DNA of 35,350 nucleotides, from the NCBI GenBank assembly GCA_902790525.1, contig CADASI010000085.1:1-35350 (forward strand), read 5' to 3'. Position 1 is the first letter of the stretch. The number at the start of each line of letters is the position of its first letter. The notes below the pieces were generated by a model that searched no databases, was not told the origin of the DNA, and saw only the letters and a program-made list of their open reading frames with translations. The stretch is from an uncultured Eubacteriales bacterium. Lineage in GTDB: Bacteria > Bacillota > Clostridia > Christensenellales > Aristaeellaceae. The position numbers were made by a program, and so were the translations under genes. Positions 8,029-15,776 of this stretch are shown piece after piece.

Positions 8029-8052
8029 TTTGACGGGCCGCTATGCTATATT
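8024..8052 (+). promoter_or_regulatory. SigmaA-type promoter with extended -10 for ilvBN
   Basis: TTGACT (8024-8029), a 17-bp spacer and TATATT (8047-8052) preceded by TGC, an extended -10. The leader to ilvB is about 38 nt, too short for a T-box or leader-peptide attenuator, so branched-chain control by attenuation is unlikely here. Confidence 0.8.
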
Positions 8053-8096
8053 GTCAAATTAGATAATGTATGGAGCAGACGCAAGGAGGAAGTACC

Positions 8097-9800
8097 ATGC
8101 GAAAGACGGGCGCGGCGATCCTGATGGAATGCCTGATGGAGCAGGGGGTGGACACGGTCTTCGGCTACCCGGGCGGCACGATCATCAACGTGTACGACGC
8201 GCTGCTGGACTACCCCGGCATCCGCCACATACTGACCGCCCACGAGCAGGGGGCCTGCCACGCGGCGGACGGCTACGCCCGCACCACGGGCCAGGTGGGG
8301 GTATGCTTCGCCACCTCCGGGCCGGGGGCCACGAACCTGGTCACCGGCATCGCCACGGCCTACATGGATTCGTCGCCCATCGTGTGCATCACCTGCAACG
8401 TGCGCCTGCCGCTGCTGGGCAAGGATTCCTTCCAGGAGGTGGACATCACCGGCGTCACCATGCCCATCACCAAGTGCAACTACCTGGTGCGCTCGGTGGA
8501 GGAGCTGGCGAACACCGTGCGGGAGGCCTTCGCCATCGCGCGCTCGGGCCGCCCGGGGCCGGTGCTGATCGACATCCCGCGGGACGTCACACAGGCCGTG
8601 GGCGAGTACGAGCCGCTGATGCGCGCCGAGCACGGCAAGAAGGGCCACCTGGCCCAGCTGATGAAGCGCTCCAGCCAGAACTTCCGCGCCCCGGAGCCGG
8701 ACTACCAGGACATCGACCGGCTCTCGGAGATGATCCGCCAATCCGAAAAGCCGCTTCTGATCTGCGGCGGCGGCGTGGTGCGCAGCCGGGCCAACTGGGA
8801 GTTTGAGGAGCTCGCCAACCGCATGGACGCCCCCGTGGGCATCACGGTGATGGGCGCGGGCGGCTTTCGCGGGCTGCACCGGCTGGCCACCGGGCTGGTG
8901 GGCATGCACGGCAGCCAGGCCAGCAACATGGCCGTGGACGCCTGCGACCTGCTGATCGCCGTGGGCTGCCGGTTCTCGGACCGCGTGGCGCTCAAGCCCT
9001 CCAGCTTCGCCCGGGGCGCGAAGATCGTGCAGATCGACATCGACCGAAGCGAGATCAACAAGAACGTGGATACCGACCACCACATCATCGGCGACGCCCG
9101 GCGGGTGCTCCAGCTGCTCAACGAGCGCCTGGAGCAGCAGGACCACGCGGCCTGGAAGGACTACGTGTTCTCCTTCAAGACCCAGACCGAGTACGAGCCC
9201 GCGGCGGACCGCATGACGCCGGTGCAGGTGCTGGACGCCATCGCCCGCAACGCGCCCCGCGACGCCATCTACGCCACCGACGTGGGCCAGCACCAGATGT
9301 GGGCCATACAGCATCTGCACTTCGAGTATTCCGGCCAGCTCGTGACCTCCGGCGGCTTCGGCACCATGGGCTTCGGCCTGGGCGCGGCCATCGGGGCCCA
9401 GACGGGCAATCCCGACAAGGTGGTCATACTCATCACCGGCGACGGCAGCTTCCGCATGAACTGCAACGAGCTGGCCACGGCGGAGCACTACAAGCTGCCC
9501 ATCGTGACGGTGATCTTCAACAACGGCGCGCTGGGCATGGTGCGCCAGTGGCAGACGCTGACCTGCGGGGGCCGCCACTCCCAGACCACGCTGGACCGGG
9601 GGCCGGACTTCGTGAAGCTGGCGGAGGCCTACGGGCTGACGGGCCGGCGGGTGACCAACGCGGCGGACTTCGAATCGGCGCTGAAGGACGCGCTGACCAG
9701 CGGCCAGGCCACGGTGATCGACTGCGCCATCAACATCGACGAGATGGTGCGGCCCATGGTGGGCGGCGGCAGCGACATCACCGACTTCATGGTGGACTGA
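8097..9800 (+). CDS. ilvB: Acetolactate synthase, large catalytic subunit
   Basis: A 567-residue thiamine-diphosphate enzyme that condenses two pyruvates to acetolactate (or pyruvate with 2-oxobutyrate) in valine, leucine and isoleucine synthesis. ATG 8097 follows AAGGAGG (8083-8089) and gives MRKTGAAILMECL, the usual IlvB start; the upstream in-frame ATG at 8070 has no ribosome site. Seen: FGYPGGTI, the catalytic glutamate in TAHEQGACHAADGYAR (Glu50), the central FAD/nucleotide domain, and the diphosphate motif GDGSFRMNCNEL ending in NNGALGM. The neighbouring ilvN-type regulatory subunit supports the anabolic, FAD-containing form and argues against catabolic AlsS. Length is normal. Confidence 0.95.
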   Translation: MRKTGAAILMECLMEQGVDTVFGYPGGTIINVYDALLDYPGIRHILTAHEQGACHAADGYARTTGQVGVCFATSGPGATNLVTGIATAYMDSSPIVCITCNVRLPLLGKDSFQEVDITGVTMPITKCNYLVRSVEELANTVREAFAIARSGRPGPVLIDIPRDVTQAVGEYEPLMRAEHGKKGHLAQLMKRSSQNFRAPEPDYQDIDRLSEMIRQSEKPLLICGGGVVRSRANWEFEELANRMDAPVGITVMGAGGFRGLHRLATGLVGMHGSQASNMAVDACDLLIAVGCRFSDRVALKPSSFARGAKIVQIDIDRSEINKNVDTDHHIIGDARRVLQLLNERLEQQDHAAWKDYVFSFKTQTEYEPAADRMTPVQVLDAIARNAPRDAIYATDVGQHQMWAIQHLHFEYSGQLVTSGGFGTMGFGLGAAIGAQTGNPDKVVILITGDGSFRMNCNELATAEHYKLPIVTVIFNNGALGMVRQWQTLTCGGRHSQTTLDRGPDFVKLAEAYGLTGRRVTNAADFESALKDALTSGQATVIDCAINIDEMVRPMVGGGSDITDFMVD

Positions 9801-9814
9801 GGGGAGGGACGGTT

Positions 9815-10369
9815 ATGAACACTTCTATCACGCGGCACACCCTGGCGGTGCTGGTGGACAACGAAGCGGGCGTGCTGTCCCGGGTGGCGCGGCTGTTCTC
9901 CGGCAAGGGCTACAACATCGAGTCCCTTGCCGTGGGCACCACCCACGACCCCGCCGTGTCCCGCATCACCATCGAGGTCATCACCGACGAGCGGCAGGCC
10001 CGGCTGATCTGCAACCAGCTGCGCAAGCTGATCTGCGTGCACTCCGTCAAGCGCCTGTCCGCCGAGCGGGCCATCCGGCGCGAGCTGGTGCTCATCAAGG
10101 TCTCCGCACCCACCCATGAGGTGCGCAACGAGGTCATACAGATCGCCAATATCTTCCGGTCCTCCATCATCGACGTCTCCACCGGCACCATCACGCTGGC
10201 CGTCATCGGCGACGACAGCAAGGCCGAGGCCATACAGAACCTCCTGAGCGAGTTCGGCATACTGGAGCTCGTCCGCACCGGCACCGTCGCCCTCGAGCGC
10301 GGCCAGTATACCATCGACGAGCAGACCAAGGAGAAGGGCGAGTTCGATTATGGGAAGAATGTGCTGTGA
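9815..10369 (+). CDS. ilvN: Acetolactate synthase, small regulatory subunit
   Basis: A 184-residue regulatory partner of IlvB (IlvN/IlvH family). Residues about 8-80 form an ACT domain with HTLAVLVDNEAGVLSRVARL and GYNIESLAVG, which binds valine for feedback inhibition. The C-terminal ALS_ss_C-type half follows with ELVLIKVSAP and SSIIDVSTGTITLAVIGD. ATG 9815 is preceded by GGGGAGGGAC, 14 bp after the ilvB stop, so the two are translated from one mRNA. About 15 residues at the C-terminus (QYTIDEQTKEKGEFDYG) extend beyond the usual end and are charged and probably disordered. Confidence 0.93.
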   Translation: MNTSITRHTLAVLVDNEAGVLSRVARLFSGKGYNIESLAVGTTHDPAVSRITIEVITDERQARLICNQLRKLICVHSVKRLSAERAIRRELVLIKVSAPTHEVRNEVIQIANIFRSSIIDVSTGTITLAVIGDDSKAEAIQNLLSEFGILELVRTGTVALERGQYTIDEQTKEKGEFDYGKNVL

Positions 10370-10409
10370 GGGGACGAATTGGAATTTAAGAAGCAAATTT
10401 CAATTTGGA

Positions 10410-10517
10410 GGGATTAGGGATTAGGAAATGCCGCTGCCGCCGTTTTTACTGAAATCATTGGATTAATAAAGCGCGGTAGCCACTATTTCTAATCCCTAAT
10501 CCCTAATCCCTAATCCC
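10410..10517. repeat. Heptamer-arm inverted-repeat element B
   Basis: Two GGGATTA heptamers on the left (10410-10423) face four TAATCCC heptamers on the right (10490-10517). The core (CCGCTGCCGCCG, 10431-10442; GCGCGGTAGCCACTATTTC, 10471-10489) is, in reverse complement, the same as the core of elements A (3030-3077) and C (24825-24860), although those have GGGAACA arms. It lies 40 bp after ilvN and has no ORF. Confidence 0.85.
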
Positions 10518-10550
10518 TCTCCATTACCCCGTCAAATCCCCAACAACAAA

Positions 10551-10586
10551 CCGGAGCCCGGCCCCCGAAAGGGGGCCGGGCTCCGG
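10551..10586 (-). terminator. Perfect 16-bp hairpin ending the reductase transcript
   Basis: CCGGAGCCCGGCCCCC, a GAAA tetraloop and the exact complement. On the minus strand it is followed by TTTGTTGTTG, so it most likely terminates the minus-strand reductase gene whose stop lies 17 bp away. It could also stop read-through from ilvBN. Confidence 0.85.
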
Positions 10587-10602
10587 CGTTCAGTCACCGG
10601 GA

Positions 10603-13089
10603 TTATTCGTTATCCGCGGTCACAGCCTTTGCGGCGGTACGGCCGGAGACGAAGATCTCCACGATGGCGTTGCCGCCCAGGCGGTTGCCGCCGTGGATGC
10701 CGCCGGTGACCTCGCCGGCCGCGTACAGGCCGGGGATGATCTCGCCGTCGGCGTTGAGCACATGGCGCTGGGTATCCACCACGACGCCGCCCATGGTGTG
10801 ATGGGTGGAGGGGGCCATCAGGCGGATGGTCAGCAGCGCGTTGACCAGATCGTAGGACTCCACGTTGTAGCTGCCGTCCTCGTTCATCTCCACATTACCC
10901 ACGGTGCGGGAGGCGATGGCCTTGCCAACGTCGGGATACTCGCCCTGGCCCATCACGGCCATGTCGTAGGCGCGGATGGTCTCGACGACGGTGGCGGGAT
11001 CGGCGGTCACGCCCAGCTGTTCAAACAGCTCGGGCAGCTCGGTGACGGTGCGGCGATAGTAGCGGCCCTCATAGTCGCCCTCAGCCAGCTGCATGGGCGC
11101 GGGCATCATCTGTTCCTTGTTGTAGAACTCCAGGAACACGCCCTTGGTGCCGTTGACCTCCATGCCGTTCTTGAACTCGGCCAGGGACAGCACGTCGCGC
11201 TCGGAGCCCTCGTCCACGAAGCGGTGGCCGGTGGTGGGGTTGATCCAGCAGGCGTAGTTGCCGCCGCCGAAGGCGAGGTTGCCATTGTCGACCCAGGAGA
11301 TGGGCATGAGCTGCGTGAAGCCCAGGCCGGTGGTGGCGGCGCCGACGGCCTCGGCCATCTTGATGCCGTCGCCGACCTGGCTGGAGCGGTTGGTGGTCTT
11401 GGTGGCGGTGGACAGGTACTCGGTGGACCAGTACACGTTGTTCTCCAGCACCATGTCGATGTTCGCGGCATAGCCGCCGGTGGCCAGTATGACGCCCTTG
11501 GCGGCGTGCACGGTGACCTCGGTGCCGTCGAACTTGGTGGCCTTGACGCCGGTCACGCGGCCGTCCTCGACGATCAGGTCGGTGACGGTGGTGCGGGGCA
11601 TGACGCCGTTCTTCTCATTGGCGTTCAGCAGGGTGGTCAGCGGAGCGGCGAAGTAAGCGCCCCAGCGGCCCATCTCGGGCTCGCCGTCGCCGTCGAGGTC
11701 GATGGTGGAGCCGATGAACTCATTCTCACGATACCACAGCGCGCCGATCAGGGTCTGCTGGCTGTCCTCGTGGAAGGTCGCGCCCTGGTCCTCGAGCCAC
11801 TCCTTGAGGCCCTGGCCGTCCTGGATGAACTGGGTGACCAGGTCCACGTCGCCGTACACCCACTGGGACTTGTCCGCGCTCTGGCGCAGGCCGCCGTAGT
11901 AGGTCTGGAAGATGTGCAGGTTCAGGGTGGAGAACAGGGTCAGCTGGTTCTCGGGGGTCCCGGCGTCCAGCTGGGGCTGCGCCCAATCCAGGTAGGCCTG
12001 GATCTCTTCCTTGAGGGCCTTCAGCACGGGCAGGTACTCCTGATGCACGCCGTGCTTGCTGAGCTCCACGGCGTCGCCGGCCACGAACTCATTGTCCTTG
12101 TAGTAATCCTCGTCGAAGGGCTCCTCGGACCAGTTGAGGATCATCTTCAGCTCGTCGATGCAGCCCTGCACGGACTTGACCTTGTCGTAGGTCTGGCCGT
12201 CGTGCGCGTAGACGCCGGTGGTGGCGTCGGGATCGGCGGGATCCCACACCAGGTAGGGCATCACGGACTGATACTGACCGCCGGAAACCAGCGTGTTGCC
12301 GCCGATCTCGGCGTTCTTCTCGATGACCAGCACGGTGTTGCCGTCCTGGGCGGCCTGGGCCGCCGCGGCCATGCCAGCGCCGCCCGCGCCGACCACGACC
12401 ACGTCGTAATCCGCCTCAATGGGAGCGCCCGCGGTGTGCTCGACCTTCGCGGCCTTGAAGGCGTCCAGATCGGTGCAGCCGGCCTGCTCGGCGGTGTCGT
12501 TGACCGCGCTGCGCAGGGCGCGGGAGGTGAAGGTCGCGCCGGCGACGGCGTCAACGCCGGAGCCGTTGGCTTCGATCATCTCGGGGATCATGATCTGATA
12601 GGCCAGGGTGCCCACATGGCCGGTCTCGACGGTCTCCTCGACGTCGATGGCGGAGATGGCATCCTCGGTATAGGTGACCTTCACGGTCATGGGGCCGTTG
12701 TAGCCGTCCGCGGTGGCGGTGTACTCGCCGGCGGTGAAGGTCATGGGGCTTTCCGCGGCGGGCGCGGCCTCGCCGCTGGCCTCGGCCAGCGCGGCGGTCG
12801 CGGCTTCCTTAACGGCGGTGGAGGTGAAGGTCGCGCCGGAGACGCCCTCGATCTCGGCGGAATCCGCCTCGACGAGCTGCTCCTCCAGGGGATCGAGCGC
12901 GGCGCCGCCCACCTCGGGGGTCTCGCCGTCGCCAACGATTTCGGCGGCGGTGATGTCGCCGTCCTCGACGGTCAGCGTCACGGTCACCGCGCCGCCAAAG
13001 CCCTGGGCTTCGCCGGTGAAGGTTTCGGCGAGGGCCGCGAAGGGCAGCGCCAGCATCATAACCAGCGCCAGTGCAAGGATTTTCTTCAT
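10603..13089 (-). CDS. Secreted flavoprotein reductase: two FMN-binding domains plus fumarate-reductase-type FAD domain
   Basis: An 828-residue protein with a signal peptide (MKK..., cleavage near ALA before ETFTG), two FMN_bind domains (about 30-95 and 115-200) with the flavinylation-type motifs SGATFTS and AGATFTS, and a FAD_binding_2 domain from about 228 (VVVGAGGAGMAAAA). Active-site features of the fumarate reductase/urocanate reductase group are visible: HHTMGGVVVD and GNRLGGNA near the C-terminus, and TGHRFVDEG. Such enzymes take electrons through covalently bound FMN and reduce an enoate such as fumarate, urocanate or methacrylate outside the cell. The substrate cannot be assigned. 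There is no lipobox or membrane anchor, and no ApbE gene lies in the window. ATG 13089 has AGGAGG upstream and sits downstream of the promoter; the longer frame to 13176 runs through the -35 box. It is monocistronic. Confidence 0.88.
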   Translation of the reverse strand: MKKILALALVMMLALPFAALAETFTGEAQGFGGAVTVTLTVEDGDITAAEIVGDGETPEVGGAALDPLEEQLVEADSAEIEGVSGATFTSTAVKEAATAALAEASGEAAPAAESPMTFTAGEYTATADGYNGPMTVKVTYTEDAISAIDVEETVETGHVGTLAYQIMIPEMIEANGSGVDAVAGATFTSRALRSAVNDTAEQAGCTDLDAFKAAKVEHTAGAPIEADYDVVVVGAGGAGMAAAAQAAQDGNTVLVIEKNAEIGGNTLVSGGQYQSVMPYLVWDPADPDATTGVYAHDGQTYDKVKSVQGCIDELKMILNWSEEPFDEDYYKDNEFVAGDAVELSKHGVHQEYLPVLKALKEEIQAYLDWAQPQLDAGTPENQLTLFSTLNLHIFQTYYGGLRQSADKSQWVYGDVDLVTQFIQDGQGLKEWLEDQGATFHEDSQQTLIGALWYRENEFIGSTIDLDGDGEPEMGRWGAYFAAPLTTLLNANEKNGVMPRTTVTDLIVEDGRVTGVKATKFDGTEVTVHAAKGVILATGGYAANIDMVLENNVYWSTEYLSTATKTTNRSSQVGDGIKMAEAVGAATTGLGFTQLMPISWVDNGNLAFGGGNYACWINPTTGHRFVDEGSERDVLSLAEFKNGMEVNGTKGVFLEFYNKEQMMPAPMQLAEGDYEGRYYRRTVTELPELFEQLGVTADPATVVETIRAYDMAVMGQGEYPDVGKAIASRTVGNVEMNEDGSYNVESYDLVNALLTIRLMAPSTHHTMGGVVVDTQRHVLNADGEIIPGLYAAGEVTGGIHGGNRLGGNAIVEIFVSGRTAAKAVTADNE

Positions 13090-13147
13090 GGTACTCCTCC
13101 TTTGGGTCGTCGTGTCTGGGCATACCTGTCCCATAATGTACACTATA

Positions 13148-13176
13148 ATATTATCAAAACTTGCTGTGTAAGTCAA
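13148..13176 (-). promoter_or_regulatory. SigmaA-type promoter for the secreted reductase
   Basis: On the minus strand TTGACT (13171-13176), a 17-bp spacer and TAATAT (13148-13153). The start codon is about 59 nt further on, with AGGAGG between. Confidence 0.78.
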
Positions 13177-13231
13177 TTATTTAACAGAACAAAATCCATG
13201 CGTCGCAAGGGATAATCAATACGGGACAATA

Positions 13232-13273
13232 CCTGCGGGCAAGGATTCGATCTGAGTGCCCGCGGGGCTTTTT
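13232..13273 (+). terminator. Orphan intrinsic terminator
   Basis: The stem CCTGCGGGCA/TGCCCGCGGG (10 bp with one G-U pair, loop of 15 nt) is followed by CTTTTTA. It points along the plus strand, but no plus-strand gene ends here: the reductase upstream runs the other way. It may serve a short untranslated plus-strand transcript, or be a relic. Confidence 0.55.
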
Positions 13274-13276
13274 ACT

Positions 13277-13412
13277 CACGGCTCACGCATGAATGACAGA
13301 ACACTGTTCCCGATACCACGAACCCAACGTAGGGACGCCCCATGGGGCGTCCGCGGACGCGCCGTGGCGCGTCCCTTTTTGAAATGATCTCTTCATTCAT
13401 ACGTGAGCCGTG
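13277..13412. repeat. Nested palindrome: GTAGGG element inside a 20-bp inverted repeat
   Basis: The outer arms CACGGCTCACGCATGAATGA (13277-13296) and its complement (13393-13412) match at 19 of 20 positions. Inside lies a GTAGGG-type palindromic element at 13328-13375 (CGTAGGGACGCCCC...GGCGCGTCCC). The right outer arm is followed by CTTTTT, so transcribed on the plus strand it could also terminate. Together with the orphan terminator this fills the 400-bp gap between the reductase and the acyltransferase gene. Confidence 0.75.
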
Positions 13413-13430
13413 CTTTTTGCTGCGGGCGGC

Positions 13431-13459
13431 TTGCCTTTTTGTGCATAAGATGGTAAAAT
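13431..13459 (+). promoter_or_regulatory. Probable SigmaA-type promoter for the acyltransferase-glycosyltransferase pair
   Basis: TTGCCT (13431-13436), a 17-bp spacer and TAAAAT (13454-13459), about 33 nt before the start codon. Confidence 0.6.
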
Positions 13460-13491
13460 AAGTTGAGAAATAATCACGGACGGTACGGGCG

Positions 13492-14001
13492 ATGATGGGA
13501 GTTTGGAGGTGTCTGGCGTACATAGCCGCGTGGGGGCTGTTATGCTTCCCGCTGGGGCGGCTGTTCAAGCGGCTGGACCTTCGGTGGGACAGGCCGCCGT
13601 TTCGCACCATGGCGTGGGAGCGGGACGGCGCGGCGTACCGGCGCGCGGGCATCCAAAAGTGGAAGGACATCGCCCCGGACGTGAGCCGGATGTTCCCCGG
13701 CTCCGTGCCGCGCAAGAATCTCTCGACGCGCCCGACCCCGGCGGTGATGGAGGACATGCTGCTGGAGACGTGCGTGGCGGAGTTGACCCACGATATGCTG
13801 ATACTGTCCGGCGCGGCGCTTCTGTGGCTGTGGCCGGGCGTCGGGGGGATCGCGGCGTACGCCGCGTACGTCTTGCTGGGGAACGTCCCCTTTATCATGA
13901 TCCAGAGATATAACAGGCCGCGGTTCGCACGGCTGCTTGAGGCGGCGAAGGCGCGGGAAAGGCGGAGGATGGATGCGGGTTCTGATACTGTCGAGCAATA
14001 A
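13492..14001 (+). CDS. CrtO-like acyltransferase (glycosyl-diaponeurosporenoate acyltransferase family)
   Basis: A 169-residue membrane protein resembling the family named after staphylococcal CrtO. It has an N-terminal hydrophobic helix, then WERDGAAYRRAGIQKWKD, a LLETCVAELTHD segment, a hydrophobic hairpin and NVPFIMIQRYNRPR. In staphyloxanthin synthesis CrtO acylates a glycosylated carotenoid, but no other carotenoid gene is present here. The next gene, overlapping by 29 bp, is a GT28 diacylglycerol-glycosyltransferase-like protein, so the pair may build and acylate a membrane glycolipid. That role is inference. The ribosome site is weak; ATG 13492 or 13495 could serve as start. Low-complexity charged residues end the protein. 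Confidence 0.7.
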   Translation: MMGVWRCLAYIAAWGLLCFPLGRLFKRLDLRWDRPPFRTMAWERDGAAYRRAGIQKWKDIAPDVSRMFPGSVPRKNLSTRPTPAVMEDMLLETCVAELTHDMLILSGAALLWLWPGVGGIAAYAAYVLLGNVPFIMIQRYNRPRFARLLEAAKARERRRMDAGSDTVEQ

Positions 14002-15082
14002 CGGCGGCGGGCACAACGCCGTGGCGCAGGCGCTCAAGCAGGTCTTTGAGGCCCACGGCGACCTGTGTCGGGTGGAGGACTGTCTGTCGTTCATATCGGA
14101 GGACGTATCGGAGGCCGTGGCGAAGTCCCACAGCTTTATGTATCGCCATGTGCCGAAGCTGTTCGACTCCGGCTACCGGCACTCGCTGAAACATCCCAAG
14201 ACCTTCATGCGGCACCACAACGGTCGGCGCATGCTGAACCTGGGGCGCAAGAACCTGGGGCGCACCATCCGCAACGGCGGCTACGATGCGGTGATCTGCA
14301 CCCACGTGTTCGCCTCGATCATGCTCACCGACGCCCGGGCCAAGTACGACCTGCCGGTGGTGACCGGCGTGGTGGAGACCGACTACACCGCCACCCCGGG
14401 CACCCAGGCGGGCAGCCCGGACTGGCACTTCATCCCCGCGGAGCGCCTCAGGGAGGGGCTGGTGGCGCTGGGCGTGCCCCGGGAGCGGATCATCGCCAGC
14501 GGCATACCGGTGACGGACGCCTTCTACCGGCCCTTCGACAGGGCGCAGGCCCGGCGCGCGCTGGGGCTGGACGCGAACGGCCGCCACCTGCTGGTGATGG
14601 GCGGCAGCATGGGCGCGGGACCGATGCCGGAGCTGGCGTCGGAGCTGGCGGGGCTGCTGGGGCCCGGGGAGGTCGCCACGTTTGTCTGCGGCACCAACCG
14701 GGCGCTGGAGGAGGCGCTGCGGACCGCCTGGCGCGGGGACGCGCGGTTCAGGATACTGGGCTTTGAGACGGACGTGTCCCTGCGGATGGAGGCGTCGGAC
14801 GTGCTCGTCACCAAGCCCGGCGGCATCACGGTCACGGAGGCGGCCATGAAGGGCCTGCCGATGGTGCTGGTGGACGCCGTGGCGGGCTGCGAGGCGTACA
14901 ACATGGATTTCTTCACGGACCTGGGCGGCGCGGTCAGCGCTCCGGGGCCACGGGCGCTGGCGCGGCTGGCCGTGGACATACTGCGAAACGACGCCCGGAG
15001 GGGCGATATGGCCCGGGCGTTTCAGCCCATCGTCCGCGCCAATGACCGGGAGATCATATGGAGGACCATGCACGGCATTTGA
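13973..15082 (+). CDS. GT28-family glycolipid glycosyltransferase (processive diacylglycerol glucosyltransferase/MGDG synthase type)
   Basis: A 369-residue cytoplasmic, membrane-associated glycosyltransferase. The N-terminus VLILSSNNGGGHNAVAQAL is the MGDG_synth signature; a second domain carries LVMGGSMGAG and the UDP-sugar site region VLVTKPGGITVTEAAMKGLPMVL. It would transfer a hexose from a UDP-sugar to diacylglycerol or a similar lipid. ATG 13973 is chosen because GGAGG (13964-13968) precedes it and it aligns with the family start; the frame extends back to TTG 13937. It overlaps the preceding acyltransferase gene by 29 bp, which indicates coupled translation. The exact acceptor and the number of sugars added are unknown. 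Confidence 0.85.
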   Translation: MRVLILSSNNGGGHNAVAQALKQVFEAHGDLCRVEDCLSFISEDVSEAVAKSHSFMYRHVPKLFDSGYRHSLKHPKTFMRHHNGRRMLNLGRKNLGRTIRNGGYDAVICTHVFASIMLTDARAKYDLPVVTGVVETDYTATPGTQAGSPDWHFIPAERLREGLVALGVPRERIIASGIPVTDAFYRPFDRAQARRALGLDANGRHLLVMGGSMGAGPMPELASELAGLLGPGEVATFVCGTNRALEEALRTAWRGDARFRILGFETDVSLRMEASDVLVTKPGGITVTEAAMKGLPMVLVDAVAGCEAYNMDFFTDLGGAVSAPGPRALARLAVDILRNDARRGDMARAFQPIVRANDREIIWRTMHGI

Positions 15083-15123
15083 GGTCGTTCAGACGAATAT
15101 ACTCAGTAAGGGGATGTTGAGAA

Positions 15124-15774
15124 ATGGACAGCAGGCAGCTTGCGAAGTACATCGACCACACGATTCTGAAGCCCGACGCCACCGCGGCGCAGGTTTTGAA
15201 GCTCTGCGACGAGGCGAAGCAGTACGGCTTTGCGTCGGTATGCGTCAATCCCAGCCGCATCGCGCTGGTGGCAAAGGCCCTTGAGGGCACGGACGTGACC
15301 CCCTGCTGCGTGGTGGGGTTCCCCCTGGGCGCGATTCCCTCGGAGAGCAAGGCCGCCGAGACTGCCGTGGCGGTGAAGAACGGCGCGCGGGAGATCGACA
15401 TGGTGATCGACATCGGCAGGGCCAAGGACGGCGACTGGGGCTATGTGGAGGCCGACATCGCGGCGGTCAAGGCCGCCTGCGGTCCCGCGAAGCTGAAGGT
15501 CATCATTGAGACCTGCCTGCTGACCGACGACGAGAAGGTACAGGCCTGCCTGGCCGCCAAGCGCGCGAACGCCGATTTCGTCAAAACCTCCACCGGCTTC
15601 TCCAAGGCCGGGGCCAACGTCGCCGACGTGGCGCTCATGCGCAAGACCGTCGGTCCCGACATGGGCGTCAAGGCCTCCGGCGGCATCCACAACCGCGCCG
15701 AGGCTGAGGCCATGATCGCCGCGGGCGCGTCCCGCATCGGCGCCAGCAGCGGCATTGCGATTGTGACGGGGTGA
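15124..15774 (+). CDS. deoC: Deoxyribose-phosphate aldolase
   Basis: A 216-residue class I aldolase that splits 2-deoxyribose 5-phosphate into acetaldehyde and glyceraldehyde 3-phosphate in deoxynucleoside catabolism. The Schiff-base lysine is Lys154 in DFVKTSTGF; the relay lysine is Lys183 in GVKASGGI; Asp92 sits in EIDMVIDIG. The N-terminus [12 protein letters not shown] is characteristic. Length is normal. A weak ribosome site (AAGGGG) precedes ATG 15124. No other deo gene is adjacent. A hairpin array begins two bases after its stop codon. Confidence 0.95.
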   Translation: MDSRQLAKYIDHTILKPDATAAQVLKLCDEAKQYGFASVCVNPSRIALVAKALEGTDVTPCCVVGFPLGAIPSESKAAETAVAVKNGAREIDMVIDIGRAKDGDWGYVEADIAAVKAACGPAKLKVIIETCLLTDDEKVQACLAAKRANADFVKTSTGFSKAGANVADVALMRKTVGPDMGVKASGGIHNRAEAEAMIAAGASRIGASSGIAIVTG

Positions 15775-15776
15775 CT

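Noticed and set aside
8024-8097. T-box, riboswitch or leader-peptide attenuator upstream of ilvB
   Set aside because: The predicted transcript leader is under 45 nt, too short for any of these; no terminator/antiterminator pair is seen.
10693-13215. 840-codon plus-strand frame opposite the secreted reductase
   Set aside because: Composition is a mirror of the minus-strand gene (Gly, Val, His, Asp-rich) with no motif; the minus-strand gene has promoter, ribosome site, signal peptide and terminator.
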